Source: Oscillospiraceae bacterium (GTDB lineage: Bacteria; Bacillota; Clostridia; Oscillospirales; Oscillospiraceae). Taken from it: a stretch of 38,155 bases of DNA. Below, piece by piece: positions 1-7,149 of this stretch; the stretch's first letter is position 1; every line of letters begins with the position of its first letter. Made by a program: the position numbers and the translations under genes. The stretch spans positions 1 to 38,155 of the forward strand of contig SVKV01000019.1 in assembly GCA_015068305.1 (NCBI GenBank), read 5' to 3'. The notes under the pieces are model-generated. The model saw only the letters and a list, made by a program, of their open reading frames with translations, made no database searches and was not told the origin of the DNA.

Positions 1-335
1 CCATCGGCTATACTCCTGAGAATCTGGTTCAGATGCTTGATCAACTACCTGGATTACCTGACTGCTTTATCGCTGCCAACGATGCCATTGCGCTGAACCT
101 GATGGCCGCCTTGAAAAGCAAAAAAGTTCATATTCCCAGGGATGTGAAAGTCGTGGGATTTGATAACAACCCAAAAATAAAGCAGGTCACCCCTCTTCTC
201 ACTTCCTTCAATGTTGATAAGATCGCCCTAGGAAAGAAATTAACCACGCTGCTGCTGGACCGCGTGGCCAATCCCACTCAGGTAAATCAAGTTATTCATA
301 TTATGACGAAGGTTATTGTCCGGGGCACTACATAA
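1..335 (+). CDS. LacI/GalR-family transcriptional regulator, C-terminal part (5' truncated by window edge)
   Basis: The frame is open from base 3 to a TAA at 333-335 and gives about 110 residues of the effector-binding, periplasmic-binding-protein-like domain. Typical LacI C-terminal blocks are visible: a 'CFIAANDAIALNLMAAL' segment (the usual FxxNDxxAxGxxxAL element), 'IPRDVKVVGFDNN' (the usual IPxDVxVVGFD), and a tail ending in the usual '...VRGTT' position. The DNA-binding helix-turn-helix and most of the ligand pocket lie upstream of the window, so the effector and target genes cannot be named. The stretch is more AT-rich than the genes from 1 kb on. An internal ATG at 33 is not a start; it lies in the middle of the domain. 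Confidence 0.88.
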   Translation, partial: IGYTPENLVQMLDQLPGLPDCFIAANDAIALNLMAALKSKKVHIPRDVKVVGFDNNPKIKQVTPLLTSFNVDKIALGKKLTTLLLDRVANPTQVNQVIHIMTKVIVRGTT

Positions 336-407
336 AACCACGATCAAATCGATTTTCCTTTGTCTTCTGAAACCACGTTTTGTAGACAAAACAGCAGACA
401 AACAAAA

Positions 408-454
408 AGCAGTCCCGGAAAAGGCATTTTTCGTGCCTCATCGGGACTGCTTTT
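408..454 (+). terminator. Rho-independent terminator after the LacI-type gene
   Basis: The arms AGCAGTCCCG (408-417) and CGGGACTGCT (442-451) are perfectly complementary and are followed by TTTT. The loop is long (24 nt) but contains a second small inverted repeat (GGCA/TGCC). It lies about 75 bp after the regulator stop codon and probably ends that transcript. An additional small palindrome (GTTTTGT-AG-ACAAAAC) is at 377-392. Confidence 0.7.
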
Positions 455-840
455 GACTTTCTTATTTCATATCGGAACTCAAAAATGTTGTAAAATTGTA
501 GTAATTTGGGTGCGTAACATGATTTATCGTTGCGTTTCTAGGCAAATCTTAGCTGATTGAAGTAGTCCCGTGGCAGAGGAAAAGTACTTTTTTCATTCTG
601 TTTCTCCTGTAGACTTGATAAACACAGTATATCACAGCCCGGCGTGCTTTTCCACATATTCCAAAACAAAAAGTACCGCAGCGCCCGCGGTGCCCCTGTT
701 ATATTCTCAGCGCTGCTCTCAGCCGTGGGCTTTTATCCGGTTTGTTAATTGACGTATTTGTTCTATCTATAACTGTCCCCCGATTCATCCAAAATCCGTA
801 TTTCACATTTCCGCAGCTTTGTGGTAACCTATGGTTAACA
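455..840. other. Intergenic stretch without a recognisable gene
   Basis: Roughly 385 bp between the LacI terminator and the hairpin at 841. Short open frames exist (360-560, 570-752) but lack an SD and resemble no family I know. The base composition is AT-rich. No tRNA, promoter pair with good spacing, or repeat of the types seen elsewhere in the window was found here. Confidence 0.5.
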
Positions 841-948
841 CAAACCGATGCAGATTGTTGCCAGCGTCTGTATGGGTTTGACTCCGGTATTGAATTACGA
901 TGTCACCTTCTTCCTTTGTAAAAAGCCGCCCTCCCCGGGCGGTTTTTT
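841..948 (+). ncRNA. Candidate small structured RNA ending in a terminator
   Basis: CAAACC (841-846) pairs with GGTTTG (875-880) and CAGA (851-854) with TCTG (867-870), leaving a symmetric 4x4 internal loop. About 45 nt later CCGCCC (926-931) pairs with GGGCGG (937-942) and runs into TTTTTT (943-948), a clear intrinsic terminator. No coding region precedes the terminator on this strand, and the next promoter starts only at 966. The terminator must therefore serve a short non-coding transcript or block read-through. No convincing promoter was found for the RNA, so this is a weak call. Confidence 0.3.
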
Positions 949-965
949 CATGCCCGGGAAAGGGC

Positions 966-994
966 TTGTTTTTTCCATTTTCTTCCGCTATAAT
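966..994 (+). promoter_or_regulatory. Sigma-A-type promoter of the kinase gene
   Basis: TTGTTT (966-971) and a perfect TATAAT (989-994) are separated by 17 bp. The SD AAAGGAG (1014-1020) and ATG 1031 follow. Confidence 0.8.
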
Positions 995-1030
995 CAAAAA
1001 GCAATACCTTTGCAAAGGAGCACTCCCATT

Positions 1031-1597
1031 ATGAACCAACTGATCAATCAGATTGATTTGCTGCTTGACCGGCAGGAACGGGTCACCGTGGTCATCGATG
1101 GCTTCTGCACCTCCGGAAAGACCACACTGGCCGGCCGGCTTGCGGAAAAATATGACTGCTGCGTGATTCATATGGACGATTTTTTTCTGCGTCCGGAGCA
1201 GCGGACCCCGGAGCGGCTTGCCCAGCCCGGCGGAAATGTGGACTACGAACGTTTTCAGCAGGAGGTCCTGCTTCCCCTGCAGACAGGCCTGCCCTTTTCC
1301 TACCGGCCCTATGACTGCAGCAGCCGCACCCTGGCACAGCCGGTGACGGTGGAGCCGAAGAAGCTGACCGTCATTGAAGGCACCTACAGCCACCACCCCT
1401 GTTTCGGCAGCTACGGCGATCTGCGGATCTTCCTGACTGTTTGCCCCGATGTGCAGCACCAGCGGATCCTGGAACGGCCCGCATTTTTACAGCAGCGGTT
1501 TTTTGAGGAATGGATTCCCATGGAAACCCGGTATTTTGAGCATTTCTCCATCCCGGCCAAGGCCGACATAGTCATCGACCCCACCCTCGTATTTTAA
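1031..1597 (+). CDS. P-loop kinase of the uridine kinase-like family
   Basis: A 188-residue cytoplasmic protein. The Walker A motif GFCTSGKT lies near residues 25-32, and 'MDDFFL' about 25 residues later matches the substrate-side DDF motif of uridine kinase/phosphoribulokinase-fold enzymes. 'VIEGTYS' is the usual Walker B-like strand, where the conserved glutamate precedes a GxY. The family phosphorylates nucleosides or other small hydroxyl compounds; the substrate here cannot be read from sequence. The ATG at 1031 was chosen because AAAGGAG stands 10 nt upstream and a TATAAT promoter ends at 994; the frame is open further upstream but crosses that promoter and a terminator. Single-gene unit between its own promoter and a shared terminator. 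Confidence 0.85.
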   Translation: MNQLINQIDLLLDRQERVTVVIDGFCTSGKTTLAGRLAEKYDCCVIHMDDFFLRPEQRTPERLAQPGGNVDYERFQQEVLLPLQTGLPFSYRPYDCSSRTLAQPVTVEPKKLTVIEGTYSHHPCFGSYGDLRIFLTVCPDVQHQRILERPAFLQQRFFEEWIPMETRYFEHFSIPAKADIVIDPTLVF

Positions 1598-1600
1598 CAG

Positions 1601-1633
1601 AAAACCCTCCGGTTTTCACCGGAGGGTTTTTTT
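1601..1633. terminator. Bidirectional terminator between the kinase gene and yitT
   Basis: AACCCTCCGG (1603-1612) and CCGGAGGGTT (1619-1628) form a perfect stem flanked by A and T runs on both sides, so it can stop both converging transcripts. Confidence 0.9.
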
Positions 1634-1636
1634 ATG

Positions 1637-2506
1637 CTATTTTTCTTCCGAAGAGAGGGCTTTCTTTCCGTAGGTGAAGCCCCGGCCCCAGACTTCCGTC
1701 ACCTGGCTGATGATCATGAAGCAGTCCGGATCAATGGAGCGGGCCAGCTGCTGGATTTTCGGCATCTCCCGGTTGGACACCACGCTGAGGATCACCTCCG
1801 TGCCCTGACGTTCATAGCCGCCCTGGCCGTGGAGCATGGTAACACCCCGGTCCACCTTGGACAGTATCGCATCCCGGATCTCACCGGATTTGCGGCTGAT
1901 GATCTTCACTTCCGTTCTGCTGGTGCCCAGGAGCATCACCTTATTCAGAGAAACGGAAATCACAATGATCAGCAAAATGCCGTACAGCAGATCTTCCACA
2001 GGATGGAAGAACATCTGGCTCAGCAGAATGCAGAAATCAAAAACCCACAGGGAGGCTGACACCGGAATGTGGAAGAATTTTTTCAGAATCAGCGGCGGAA
2101 TATCCATGCCGCCGGTGGAAGCGCCGCCCCGGATCACGATGCCCAGACTGATTCCCAGGCCCATGCCCGCAAAGAGCAGGTTCAGCAGGATATTCTCCGT
2201 GACGACCACATCCCCCAGAGTCCGGTTCAGAATCTCCAGGATTGCCGGATACAAAACGGAGCTGAGCACCGTGGTCATGGCAAACTGCCGGCCCAGGACC
2301 ATCCAGCCCACCGCCAGCATCACCATATTGAAAACCAGAATAAAAGTGGACATGGGAATCTGGGTGAAATGGTTCACCACCAATGCGATACCGGTGGTAC
2401 CGCAGCTCATCAGATTTGCCGGCAGCAGAAACAGCTTGACCGCCAGGGTGTACAGGATATTGCCCAGGACCACCGTCAGCACAGAAATCAGTCGGTTGTT
2501 TTTCAT
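1637..2506 (-). CDS. YitT-family membrane protein (DUF161 + DUF2179)
   Basis: About 289 residues. The N-terminal two thirds hold five or so hydrophobic segments with the family's glycine-rich motifs ('GTTGIALVVNHFT', 'RGGASTGGMDI'); the last 80 residues are the soluble DUF2179 domain ('TEVKIISRKSGEIRDAILSKVDRGVTMLHGQGGY' region). The family is membrane-bound and of unknown transport or signalling role. I place the start at ATG 2506, since GGAAGG sits 8 nt upstream; a GTG at 2515 is in frame but would overlap that SD. It has its own promoter and a leader with a terminator hairpin, indicating conditional expression. Confidence 0.88.
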   Translation of the reverse strand: MKNNRLISVLTVVLGNILYTLAVKLFLLPANLMSCGTTGIALVVNHFTQIPMSTFILVFNMVMLAVGWMVLGRQFAMTTVLSSVLYPAILEILNRTLGDVVVTENILLNLLFAGMGLGISLGIVIRGGASTGGMDIPPLILKKFFHIPVSASLWVFDFCILLSQMFFHPVEDLLYGILLIIVISVSLNKVMLLGTSRTEVKIISRKSGEIRDAILSKVDRGVTMLHGQGGYERQGTEVILSVVSNREMPKIQQLARSIDPDCFMIISQVTEVWGRGFTYGKKALSSEEK

Positions 2507-2583
2507 ATGATGCACCTTCCCACGAAAAAACGTCTGTCAGAGATTTTCCCTAACAGACGTGGATCGAGGCTCTCGCCTAATAC
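2507..2583 (-). promoter_or_regulatory. Attenuator-type leader of yitT (possible riboswitch)
   Basis: Reading on the minus strand, transcription from the promoter at 2590-2618 would start near 2583. The leader contains a small AGGC-GAGA-GCCT hairpin (2567-2578) and then a 12-13 bp hairpin (outer arms CGTCTGT/ACAGACG at 2531-2559) directly followed by TTTTTT (2525-2530), i.e. an intrinsic terminator. The SD and start of yitT come only 5-20 nt later. The sequence upstream of the terminator is only about 25 nt, too short for the common large aptamers. The terminator is seen directly; ligand control is inference. Confidence 0.55.
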
Positions 2584-2589
2584 CTTTTC

Positions 2590-2618
2590 ATTTTATCCCG
2601 AAAAAAGCCGTTCGTCAA
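2590..2618 (-). promoter_or_regulatory. Sigma-A-type promoter of yitT
   Basis: On the minus strand TTGACG (2618-2613), 17 bp spacer, TAAAAT (2595-2590). It precedes the attenuator leader. Confidence 0.8.
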
Positions 2619-2673
2619 GATGGACCGCCTCTTAATTTTTGGTGAAACTTAAGAATTTTCCAGTCCGTTTCCG

Positions 2674-2702
2674 TTGCGCGAGGGAAAAAGCTGTGGTACA
2701 AT
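2674..2702 (+). promoter_or_regulatory. Promoter of the small export protein/HIT operon
   Basis: TTGCGC (2674-2679), 17 bp, TACAAT (2697-2702). It is divergent from the yitT promoter about 55 bp away. Confidence 0.65.
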
Positions 2703-2731
2703 GGGGAAGAATTATTTGCAAAGGTGATCTC

Positions 2732-3205
2732 ATGCTTCAAAAATATCTGCTTGTTTTTTTCGTGTCCATGGTGCCTCTGATCGAGCTTCGGCTGGCGGTG
2801 CCCATGGCCGTGGGAATGGGCCTGGACTACTGGACTTCTCTGGTCGTCTGCGTCATCGGCAACATGCTGCCGGTGCCCATCATCTACTTTTTTGCCCGGA
2901 AAGTGCTGCTCTGGGGCTGCGACAAGCCCTATATCGGAAAATTCTTCACCTACTGTCTGGAAAAAGGTGAACGGGGCGGCCGGAAGCTCACTGCCAGGGC
3001 CGGCCGGGGCGGCCTGTTCGTGGCGCTGATGCTCTTCGTGGGCATCCCCCTGCCCGGCACCGGAGCCTGGACCGGCACCCTTGCCGCCAGCTTTCTGAAC
3101 ATGGGCATCAAGTCCACTGCCCTGTCCGTTTCTCTGGGCGTCATCATCGCCGGCATCATCATGGGCCTGGGTGCCACCGGCGTATTCAGCATCATCGGAT
3201 TATAA
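2732..3205 (+). CDS. Small multidrug export family protein (COG2426 / Sm_multidrug_ex)
   Basis: A 157-residue integral membrane protein with four hydrophobic stretches. The family pattern is clear: N-terminal 'VPLIELRLAVPMAV', 'GNMLPVPIIYFF', a basic cytoplasmic region, then 'LFVGIPLPGTGAWTGTLAA'. These proteins resemble the DedA/SNARE-associated fold; the name 'multidrug export' is historical and the substrate is not established. ATG 2732 is preceded by AAAGGTG at a suitable distance and by the promoter at 2674-2702; the frame is open upstream but would start before the promoter. Probably co-transcribed with the HIT gene 16 bp downstream. Confidence 0.82.
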   Translation: MLQKYLLVFFVSMVPLIELRLAVPMAVGMGLDYWTSLVVCVIGNMLPVPIIYFFARKVLLWGCDKPYIGKFFTYCLEKGERGGRKLTARAGRGGLFVALMLFVGIPLPGTGAWTGTLAASFLNMGIKSTALSVSLGVIIAGIIMGLGATGVFSIIGL

Positions 3206-3221
3206 TTAGGAGGTTACGATT

Positions 3222-3563
3222 ATGGAAAACTGCCTGTTCTGCAAGATCATCGGAGGAGTCATCCCCTCCACCAAGGTTTACGAGGACGAAACCGTCTATG
3301 CCTTCCGGGATATCAATCCCCAGGCGCCCACCCATGTTCTGGTGGTGCCCAAGGCACACATTGCCGACTGCAACGGCATCAACACCGAAAATGCCGCTGT
3401 CGTTGCCCACATTTTTGAGGTGATCCCCGCCATCGCAAAGGCAGAAGGCCTGGAGGGTGGCTACCGGGTGGTCTCCAACTGCGGTGCCGATGCCGGTCAG
3501 ACGGTCCAGCACCTGCACTTCCACATCCTGGGCGGCAAACAGCTCTCCCTGGAAATGGCTTAA
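3222..3563 (+). CDS. HIT-family nucleotide hydrolase (HinT-like)
   Basis: A 113-residue protein of normal family length. It begins with 'CLFCKII', whose two cysteines are the N-terminal zinc-site pair of many HinT proteins, followed by 'RDINPQAPTHVLVVPKAHI' and the catalytic histidine triad 'HLHFH' near residues 98-102. HinT-type enzymes hydrolyse purine phosphoramidates such as AMP-lysine. The SD AGGAGG is 8-9 nt before ATG 3222. It follows the export-protein gene by 16 bp and is closed by a terminator, so the two form one operon, though nothing in the sequences links their functions. Confidence 0.93.
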   Translation: MENCLFCKIIGGVIPSTKVYEDETVYAFRDINPQAPTHVLVVPKAHIADCNGINTENAAVVAHIFEVIPAIAKAEGLEGGYRVVSNCGADAGQTVQHLHFHILGGKQLSLEMA

Positions 3564-3570
3564 AAACACA

Positions 3571-3597
3571 AGGGTGGCAAATGCCACCCTTCTTTTT
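3571..3597 (+). terminator. Terminator of the export protein/HIT operon
   Basis: AGGGTGGC (3571-3578) pairs with GCCACCCT (3583-3590), followed by TCTTTTTT. Confidence 0.9.
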
Positions 3598-3615
3598 TGC
3601 TCCAAATCATTTCAC

Positions 3616-3797
3616 CAAATTGGAGTTTATCGAGGAGAACGGATTGCCACACCAGTCTGCGGACTGGTTCGCAATGACAGTAGTCTTCGACACATTCTGC
3701 CCCATTTTTAGCGCAGCCAACCACCAAGTTTCCATGTCATTGCGAGGAGGCCTGAAAGGCCGACGTGGCAATCCGCATCCCTATAAACTCCAATTTA
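3616..3797 (+). repeat. Intergenic repeat, 'CATTGCGAGGAGG' type, with terminal inverted repeats
   Basis: It starts with CAAATTGGAGTTTATCG (3616-3632) and ends with ATAAACTCCAATTT (3783-3796), its near-exact reverse complement. The interior includes GGATTGCCAC / GTGGCAATCC and CGCAATGACA / TGTCATTGCG, so the whole element is a long imperfect palindrome. A second copy lies at 29770-29975 in opposite orientation, with about 24 bp extra. No coding potential. Its right end is 7 bp from the -35 box of the thiT promoter. Confidence 0.85.
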
Positions 3798-3803
3798 ACC
3801 GCC

Positions 3804-3831
3804 TTGACATTCCCCGATTCTGCGCTATAAT
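3804..3831 (+). promoter_or_regulatory. Promoter of TPP riboswitch-thiT
   Basis: Consensus TTGACA (3804-3809) and TATAAT (3826-3831) with a 16-bp spacer, just downstream of the repeat element. Confidence 0.85.
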
Positions 3832-3856
3832 AATCTCAGATCGCAAAACAAATAAG

Positions 3857-3945
3857 TCTTCGGGGGGCCGGATGCATCCGGCTGAGAGTGGGCTCGGTAG
3901 CCCTTACCCGTGAACCTGATACGGTTAGTACCGTCGGAGGGAAAG
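3857..3945 (+). ncRNA. TPP riboswitch (THI element)
   Basis: The thi-box signatures are present in order: GGGG...CTGAGAG (about 3863-3888), CCCTTACCCGTGAACCTGAT (3901-3920), GGTTAGTACCG and CGGAGGGAAA (about 3923-3944), with TCTT (3857-3860) and AAGA (3942-3945) closing P1. Binding thiamine pyrophosphate in this aptamer family represses the downstream gene, here a thiamine transporter, which fits exactly. Confidence 0.96.
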
Positions 3946-3968
3946 ATGCATATATGAGGTACTTCCAG

Positions 3969-4013
3969 GTATCGCATTGCACCCAGACGGATGTGATGCG
4001 ATACTTTTATTTT
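3969..4013 (+). terminator. Expression platform (terminator) of the TPP riboswitch
   Basis: GTATCGCAT (3969-3977) pairs with ATGCGATAC (3996-4004) and is followed by TTTTATTTT. It lies between the aptamer and the SD of thiT, so control is most likely by premature termination when TPP is bound. Confidence 0.75.
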
Positions 4014-4025
4014 GGAGGTACTTTT

Positions 4026-4592
4026 ATGAAAACCAATTCCCATCAGCGTGTCCGTGCCCTGACGGAGGGTGCCATTTTCGTGGCGCTGGCCTTCGTCCTC
4101 AGCTTCGTCAAGCTCTACGAGCTGCCCAACGGCGGCAGTCTGACCCCCGCCATGTTCCCCATTCTCTTCTATGCCCACCGGTTCGGTCTGGGCAAGGGTC
4201 TTACCGCAGGCTTTGTCTTCGGTCTGCTGCAGCTGCTGTTTGACGGCGCCTACGCCTGGGGCTGGCAGTCCATGATTCTGGACTATCTGCTGGCCTTCAC
4301 CCCCCTGGGTCTGGCAGGTCTCTTCAAGGGCAAGGCCTGGGGCATCTTCCCCGGCACCTTGCTCGGCTGCCTGGGCCGCTTCATCGTCCACCATATTTCC
4401 GGCATCACCATCTATAAGATCATCGAGCCCACTTCCGTTCCGGGTCTCGGTACTTACGACAATCCCCACCTGTACTCCCTGGTCTACAACGGCAGCTATA
4501 TGATCCCCAATATGCTGCTGGCGCTGATTCTGGCCGGCGTTCTCTACGTGCCGCTGAAATCCTATTTCGCAGGCAACGATCTGAAGAAATAA
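4026..4592 (+). CDS. thiT: Energy-coupled thiamine transporter S component ThiT
   Basis: A 188-residue membrane protein with about six hydrophobic segments and the ThiT/YuaJ pattern: 'TEGAIFVALAFVLSFVKLYELPNGGSLTPAMFP' region early, 'GFVFGLLQLLFDGAYAWG' and 'LDYLLAFTPLGLAGLF' in the middle, and 'HHISGITIYKI' later. ThiT binds thiamine and works with the shared ECF module (EcfA, EcfA', EcfT), which is not in this window. The ATG at 4026 follows TTGGAGG at 7-8 nt. The TPP riboswitch directly upstream gives independent support for the substrate. Monocistronic between riboswitch and terminator. Confidence 0.95.
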   Translation: MKTNSHQRVRALTEGAIFVALAFVLSFVKLYELPNGGSLTPAMFPILFYAHRFGLGKGLTAGFVFGLLQLLFDGAYAWGWQSMILDYLLAFTPLGLAGLFKGKAWGIFPGTLLGCLGRFIVHHISGITIYKIIEPTSVPGLGTYDNPHLYSLVYNGSYMIPNMLLALILAGVLYVPLKSYFAGNDLKK

Positions 4593-4598
4593 TAAATA

Positions 4599-4627
4599 AC
4601 CCGGTCCTTTCGGACCGGGTTTTCCTT
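4599..4627. terminator. Bidirectional terminator between thiT and metG
   Basis: ACCCGGTCC (4599-4607) and GGACCGGGT (4612-4620) followed by TTTCCTTTT; the genes converge here, with metG ending at 4633. Confidence 0.85.
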
Positions 4628-4632
4628 TTCTT

Positions 4633-6597
4633 TTAGCACAGCTTGGCGCCGGCAGGGATGGCATCGTCGATCATCAGCAGGTTCAGCTTCTCTTCGCCGT
4701 TTACCGTATGCACGGCGGAGATCAGCATACCGCAGGACTCTCTGCCCATCATCTTCCGGGGAGGCAGGTTGGTGATGGCAACCAGAGTCTTGCCGATGAG
4801 CTCCTCAGGCTTGTAGAACTTAGCGATGCCGGAGAGGATCTGGCGATCCACGCCGGTGCCGTCGTCCAGAGTAAACTGCAGCAGCTTATCGGACTTCTTG
4901 ACATTCTTGCAGTCCTTGACCTTGACGGCCCGGAAATCGGACTTGCAGAAGGTATCGAAATCCACCTTCTCCTCGGCGTAGGGCTCAATTTCGATCTCAG
5001 GCTTCTTGTTGGCCTTGCTCAGTTCTTCCAGAGCGGCCAGTTCCTTTTCCACATCCAGGCGGGGGAACAGCACAGGACCAACGGTGGTATTCCAGACAGC
5101 CTTCTCGTCAGTGCAGTAGCACTTTGCATCCCAGGTCCGGGCCTCAGCGCTCACGTTCAGCATGTTCAGGATCTTCTCAGAAGTCTCGGGCATGAAAGGG
5201 GTGATCAGAATTGCGGCAATGCGGATGCACTCGCACAGATTCTTCATGACGGTCAGGAGGCGCTGCTTGTTTGCCTCATCCTTGGCCAGTGCCCAGGGCA
5301 TGGTCTCGTCGATATACTTGTTGGCACGGTCCAGCAGGCGGAACACCTCATTCAGACCGTTAGAGAACTGGAACTTGTCCATCTGCTTTTCGTAATTTAC
5401 GAAAACATCGGCAGCCAGAGCCTTCAGCTCTTCATCCAGAGGTGCAGCCTCGCCGCCCTCACCCAGATTGCCGCCAAAGTACTTCTGGCTCATGGCCATA
5501 GTACGGGATACCAGATTGCCCAGGGTGTTTGCAAGGTCGGTGTTGATGGTGCCCATCAGCAGTTCGTTGGTGAAGTTGCCGTCGGAGCCGAAGGGGAAGG
5601 TCCGCAGCAGGAAGAACCGGAGGGCATCCACGCCGAAGCGCTCGCTCAGCAGATAGGGATCCACCACATTGCCCCGGGACTTACTCATCTTTTCACCATT
5701 GAAGTTCAGCCAGCCGTGGCCGTAGACCTTCTTCGGGAGCGGCAGATCCAGGCTCATCAGCATGGCGGGCCAGATGATGGAGTGGAAACGGACGATCTCC
5801 TTGCCCACAAAGTGGACATCGGCGGGCCAGAAGGCGGAAAGGTCGTCATACTTGTCATTTTCAAAGCCCAGAGCGGTCATATAGTTGAACAGGGCATCGA
5901 TCCACACATAGACCACATGGCCGGGATCAAAGTCCACAGGCACACCCCAGGTGAAGCTGGTACGGGAAACGCAGAGGTCTTCCAGGCCGGGCTTGATGAA
6001 GTTGTTGACCATCTCGTTGACACGGCTCCGGGGCTCCAGGAAGTCGGTGTTCTCCAGCAGATCCCGGATCCGGTCGGCATACTTGGAAAGCTTAAAGAAG
6101 TAAGCCTCTTCCTCAGCATCCATGACCTCCCGGCCGCAGTCGGGGCACTTGCCGTCCACCAGCTGGCTCTCAGTCCAGAAGGACTCGCAGGGCTTGCAGT
6201 ACTTGCCCTTGTAGCTTCCCTTGTAGATATCGCCGTTTTCATACATCCGCTTGAAGATCTTCTGGATGGCGGCCACATGGTAATCGTCGGTGGTGCGGAT
6301 GAACCGGTCGTAGGAAATGTTCATCAGCTTCCACAGGTCGATGACGCCCTTCTCGCCCAGCACGATGTTGTCCACAAACTGCTGGGGGGTAACGCCTGCC
6401 TCCTTGGCCTTGTCCTCGATCTTCTGGCCGTGCTCATCGGTACCGGTCAGGAACTTGACGTTGTAGCCCTGGAGCCGCTTGTAGCGGGCCATGGTGTCGG
6501 TAGCCACGGTGCAGTAGGCATGGCCGATGTGCAGATTGGCGGAAGGATAGTAGATGGGGGTGGTAATATAGTAATTACCCTTGCACTTGTCACACAT
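4633..6597 (-). CDS. metG: Methionyl-tRNA synthetase
   Basis: A 654-residue class I aminoacyl-tRNA synthetase that charges tRNA-Met. Visible landmarks: 'ITTPIYYPSANLHIGHAY' at the start with the HIGH motif, a zinc-knuckle region 'CKPCESFWTE...CPDCGRE' near residues 125-145, 'GEKMSKSRGN' (KMSKS loop) near residue 300, and a C-terminal EMAP/Trbp111-like tRNA-binding domain ('DFRAVKVKDCKNV...LPPRKMMGRESCGMLI'). The size matches the Bacillus-type enzyme. The ATG at 6597 was chosen because GGAGG stands 9-10 nt upstream; the open frame runs 28 codons further without an SD. It is controlled by the T-box leader at 6788-7143. Confidence 0.97.
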   Translation of the reverse strand: MCDKCKGNYYITTPIYYPSANLHIGHAYCTVATDTMARYKRLQGYNVKFLTGTDEHGQKIEDKAKEAGVTPQQFVDNIVLGEKGVIDLWKLMNISYDRFIRTTDDYHVAAIQKIFKRMYENGDIYKGSYKGKYCKPCESFWTESQLVDGKCPDCGREVMDAEEEAYFFKLSKYADRIRDLLENTDFLEPRSRVNEMVNNFIKPGLEDLCVSRTSFTWGVPVDFDPGHVVYVWIDALFNYMTALGFENDKYDDLSAFWPADVHFVGKEIVRFHSIIWPAMLMSLDLPLPKKVYGHGWLNFNGEKMSKSRGNVVDPYLLSERFGVDALRFFLLRTFPFGSDGNFTNELLMGTINTDLANTLGNLVSRTMAMSQKYFGGNLGEGGEAAPLDEELKALAADVFVNYEKQMDKFQFSNGLNEVFRLLDRANKYIDETMPWALAKDEANKQRLLTVMKNLCECIRIAAILITPFMPETSEKILNMLNVSAEARTWDAKCYCTDEKAVWNTTVGPVLFPRLDVEKELAALEELSKANKKPEIEIEPYAEEKVDFDTFCKSDFRAVKVKDCKNVKKSDKLLQFTLDDGTGVDRQILSGIAKFYKPEELIGKTLVAITNLPPRKMMGRESCGMLISAVHTVNGEEKLNLLMIDDAIPAGAKLC

Positions 6598-6787
6598 ATT
6601 AAAGTCCTCCAATTTTTGGATATTGCTTATTTTGTTAATGCCTTTTGAGTTATAGGGATATCCTGTTGCGGTGCCCGACATCTGCCTTCGGCATCAAAGT
6701 GCCTTGGCATCTGTCGACCGCTGCCACTCGCTCAGCTCGCTTTTTCTGCCACCGGCAGCGCTCGCATCGCTCCTCTCTCCCATAAAA
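6598..6787 (-). other. 190-nt spacer between the metG T-box terminator and the metG start
   Basis: It contains only the SD (GGAGG about 6608) and no gene. The middle (6675-6775) carries GC-rich partial inverted repeats (GATGCCGAAGGCAGATGTC-like) reminiscent of a decayed repeat. In many T-box genes this distance is a few tens of nucleotides, so extra sequence has probably been inserted. Confidence 0.4.
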
Positions 6788-7143
6788 GAAAAATCGCCCC
6801 TGAATACTCAAGGGCGACAAAATTGACGCGGTACCACCTTGTTTCTCGTCAACGCACAAGCCACACTGCTCCATTTCCTGCTTACCAGGAAATTCCGCCA
6901 GTGGCTTGGCATCTTCTCTTCCCCACAAAGGCCATCCGCCCTTGCGGGGCCCCATTTGGGAATCGAGGATTTCAGACGACTCATGAAACGCGTTGACGGG
7001 CGCACCCGGGGGAGGCTAAAAGCTTCACCTTCCCAGCTCCAAGGCCATGTTCCGCCGCCCCCGCCTGTCCGTTCGCACCAACCACGGACTCTCTGAAGGC
7101 CTCCTCGGCGTACTCTCCTCTTCACAGCTTTTCTCGATTGTAC
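6788..7143 (-). ncRNA. T-box riboswitch, methionine-specific
   Basis: On the minus strand the hallmark T-box AAGGTGGTACCGCG occupies 6840-6827, followed by a terminator (TCGCCCTTGA/TCAGGGGCGA, 6817-6794) and TTTTT. The stem I apical sequence GGTTGGTGCGAAC is near 7082-7068. ATG at 7048-7046, in the context GGAAC-ATG-G, sits where the specifier codon is expected and equals the methionine codon. The bulge UGGU would pair with an ACCA 3' end, as in tRNA-Met. Uncharged tRNA-Met is thus expected to stabilise the antiterminator and switch on metG. Confidence 0.93.
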
Positions 7144-7149
7144 TTGGGT

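Noticed and set aside
848..1030. N-terminal extension of the kinase frame from 848
   Set aside because: It crosses a terminator (926-948) and the promoter (966-994). The product from ATG 1031 is complete for the family.
2507..2515. GTG 2515 as the yitT start
   Set aside because: The SD GGAAGG would overlap it; ATG 2506 has the right 8-nt spacing.
4708..6648. 646-residue plus-strand frame opposite metG
   Set aside because: Antisense shadow of metG codon bias (GC-rich third positions); no SD, no family resemblance.
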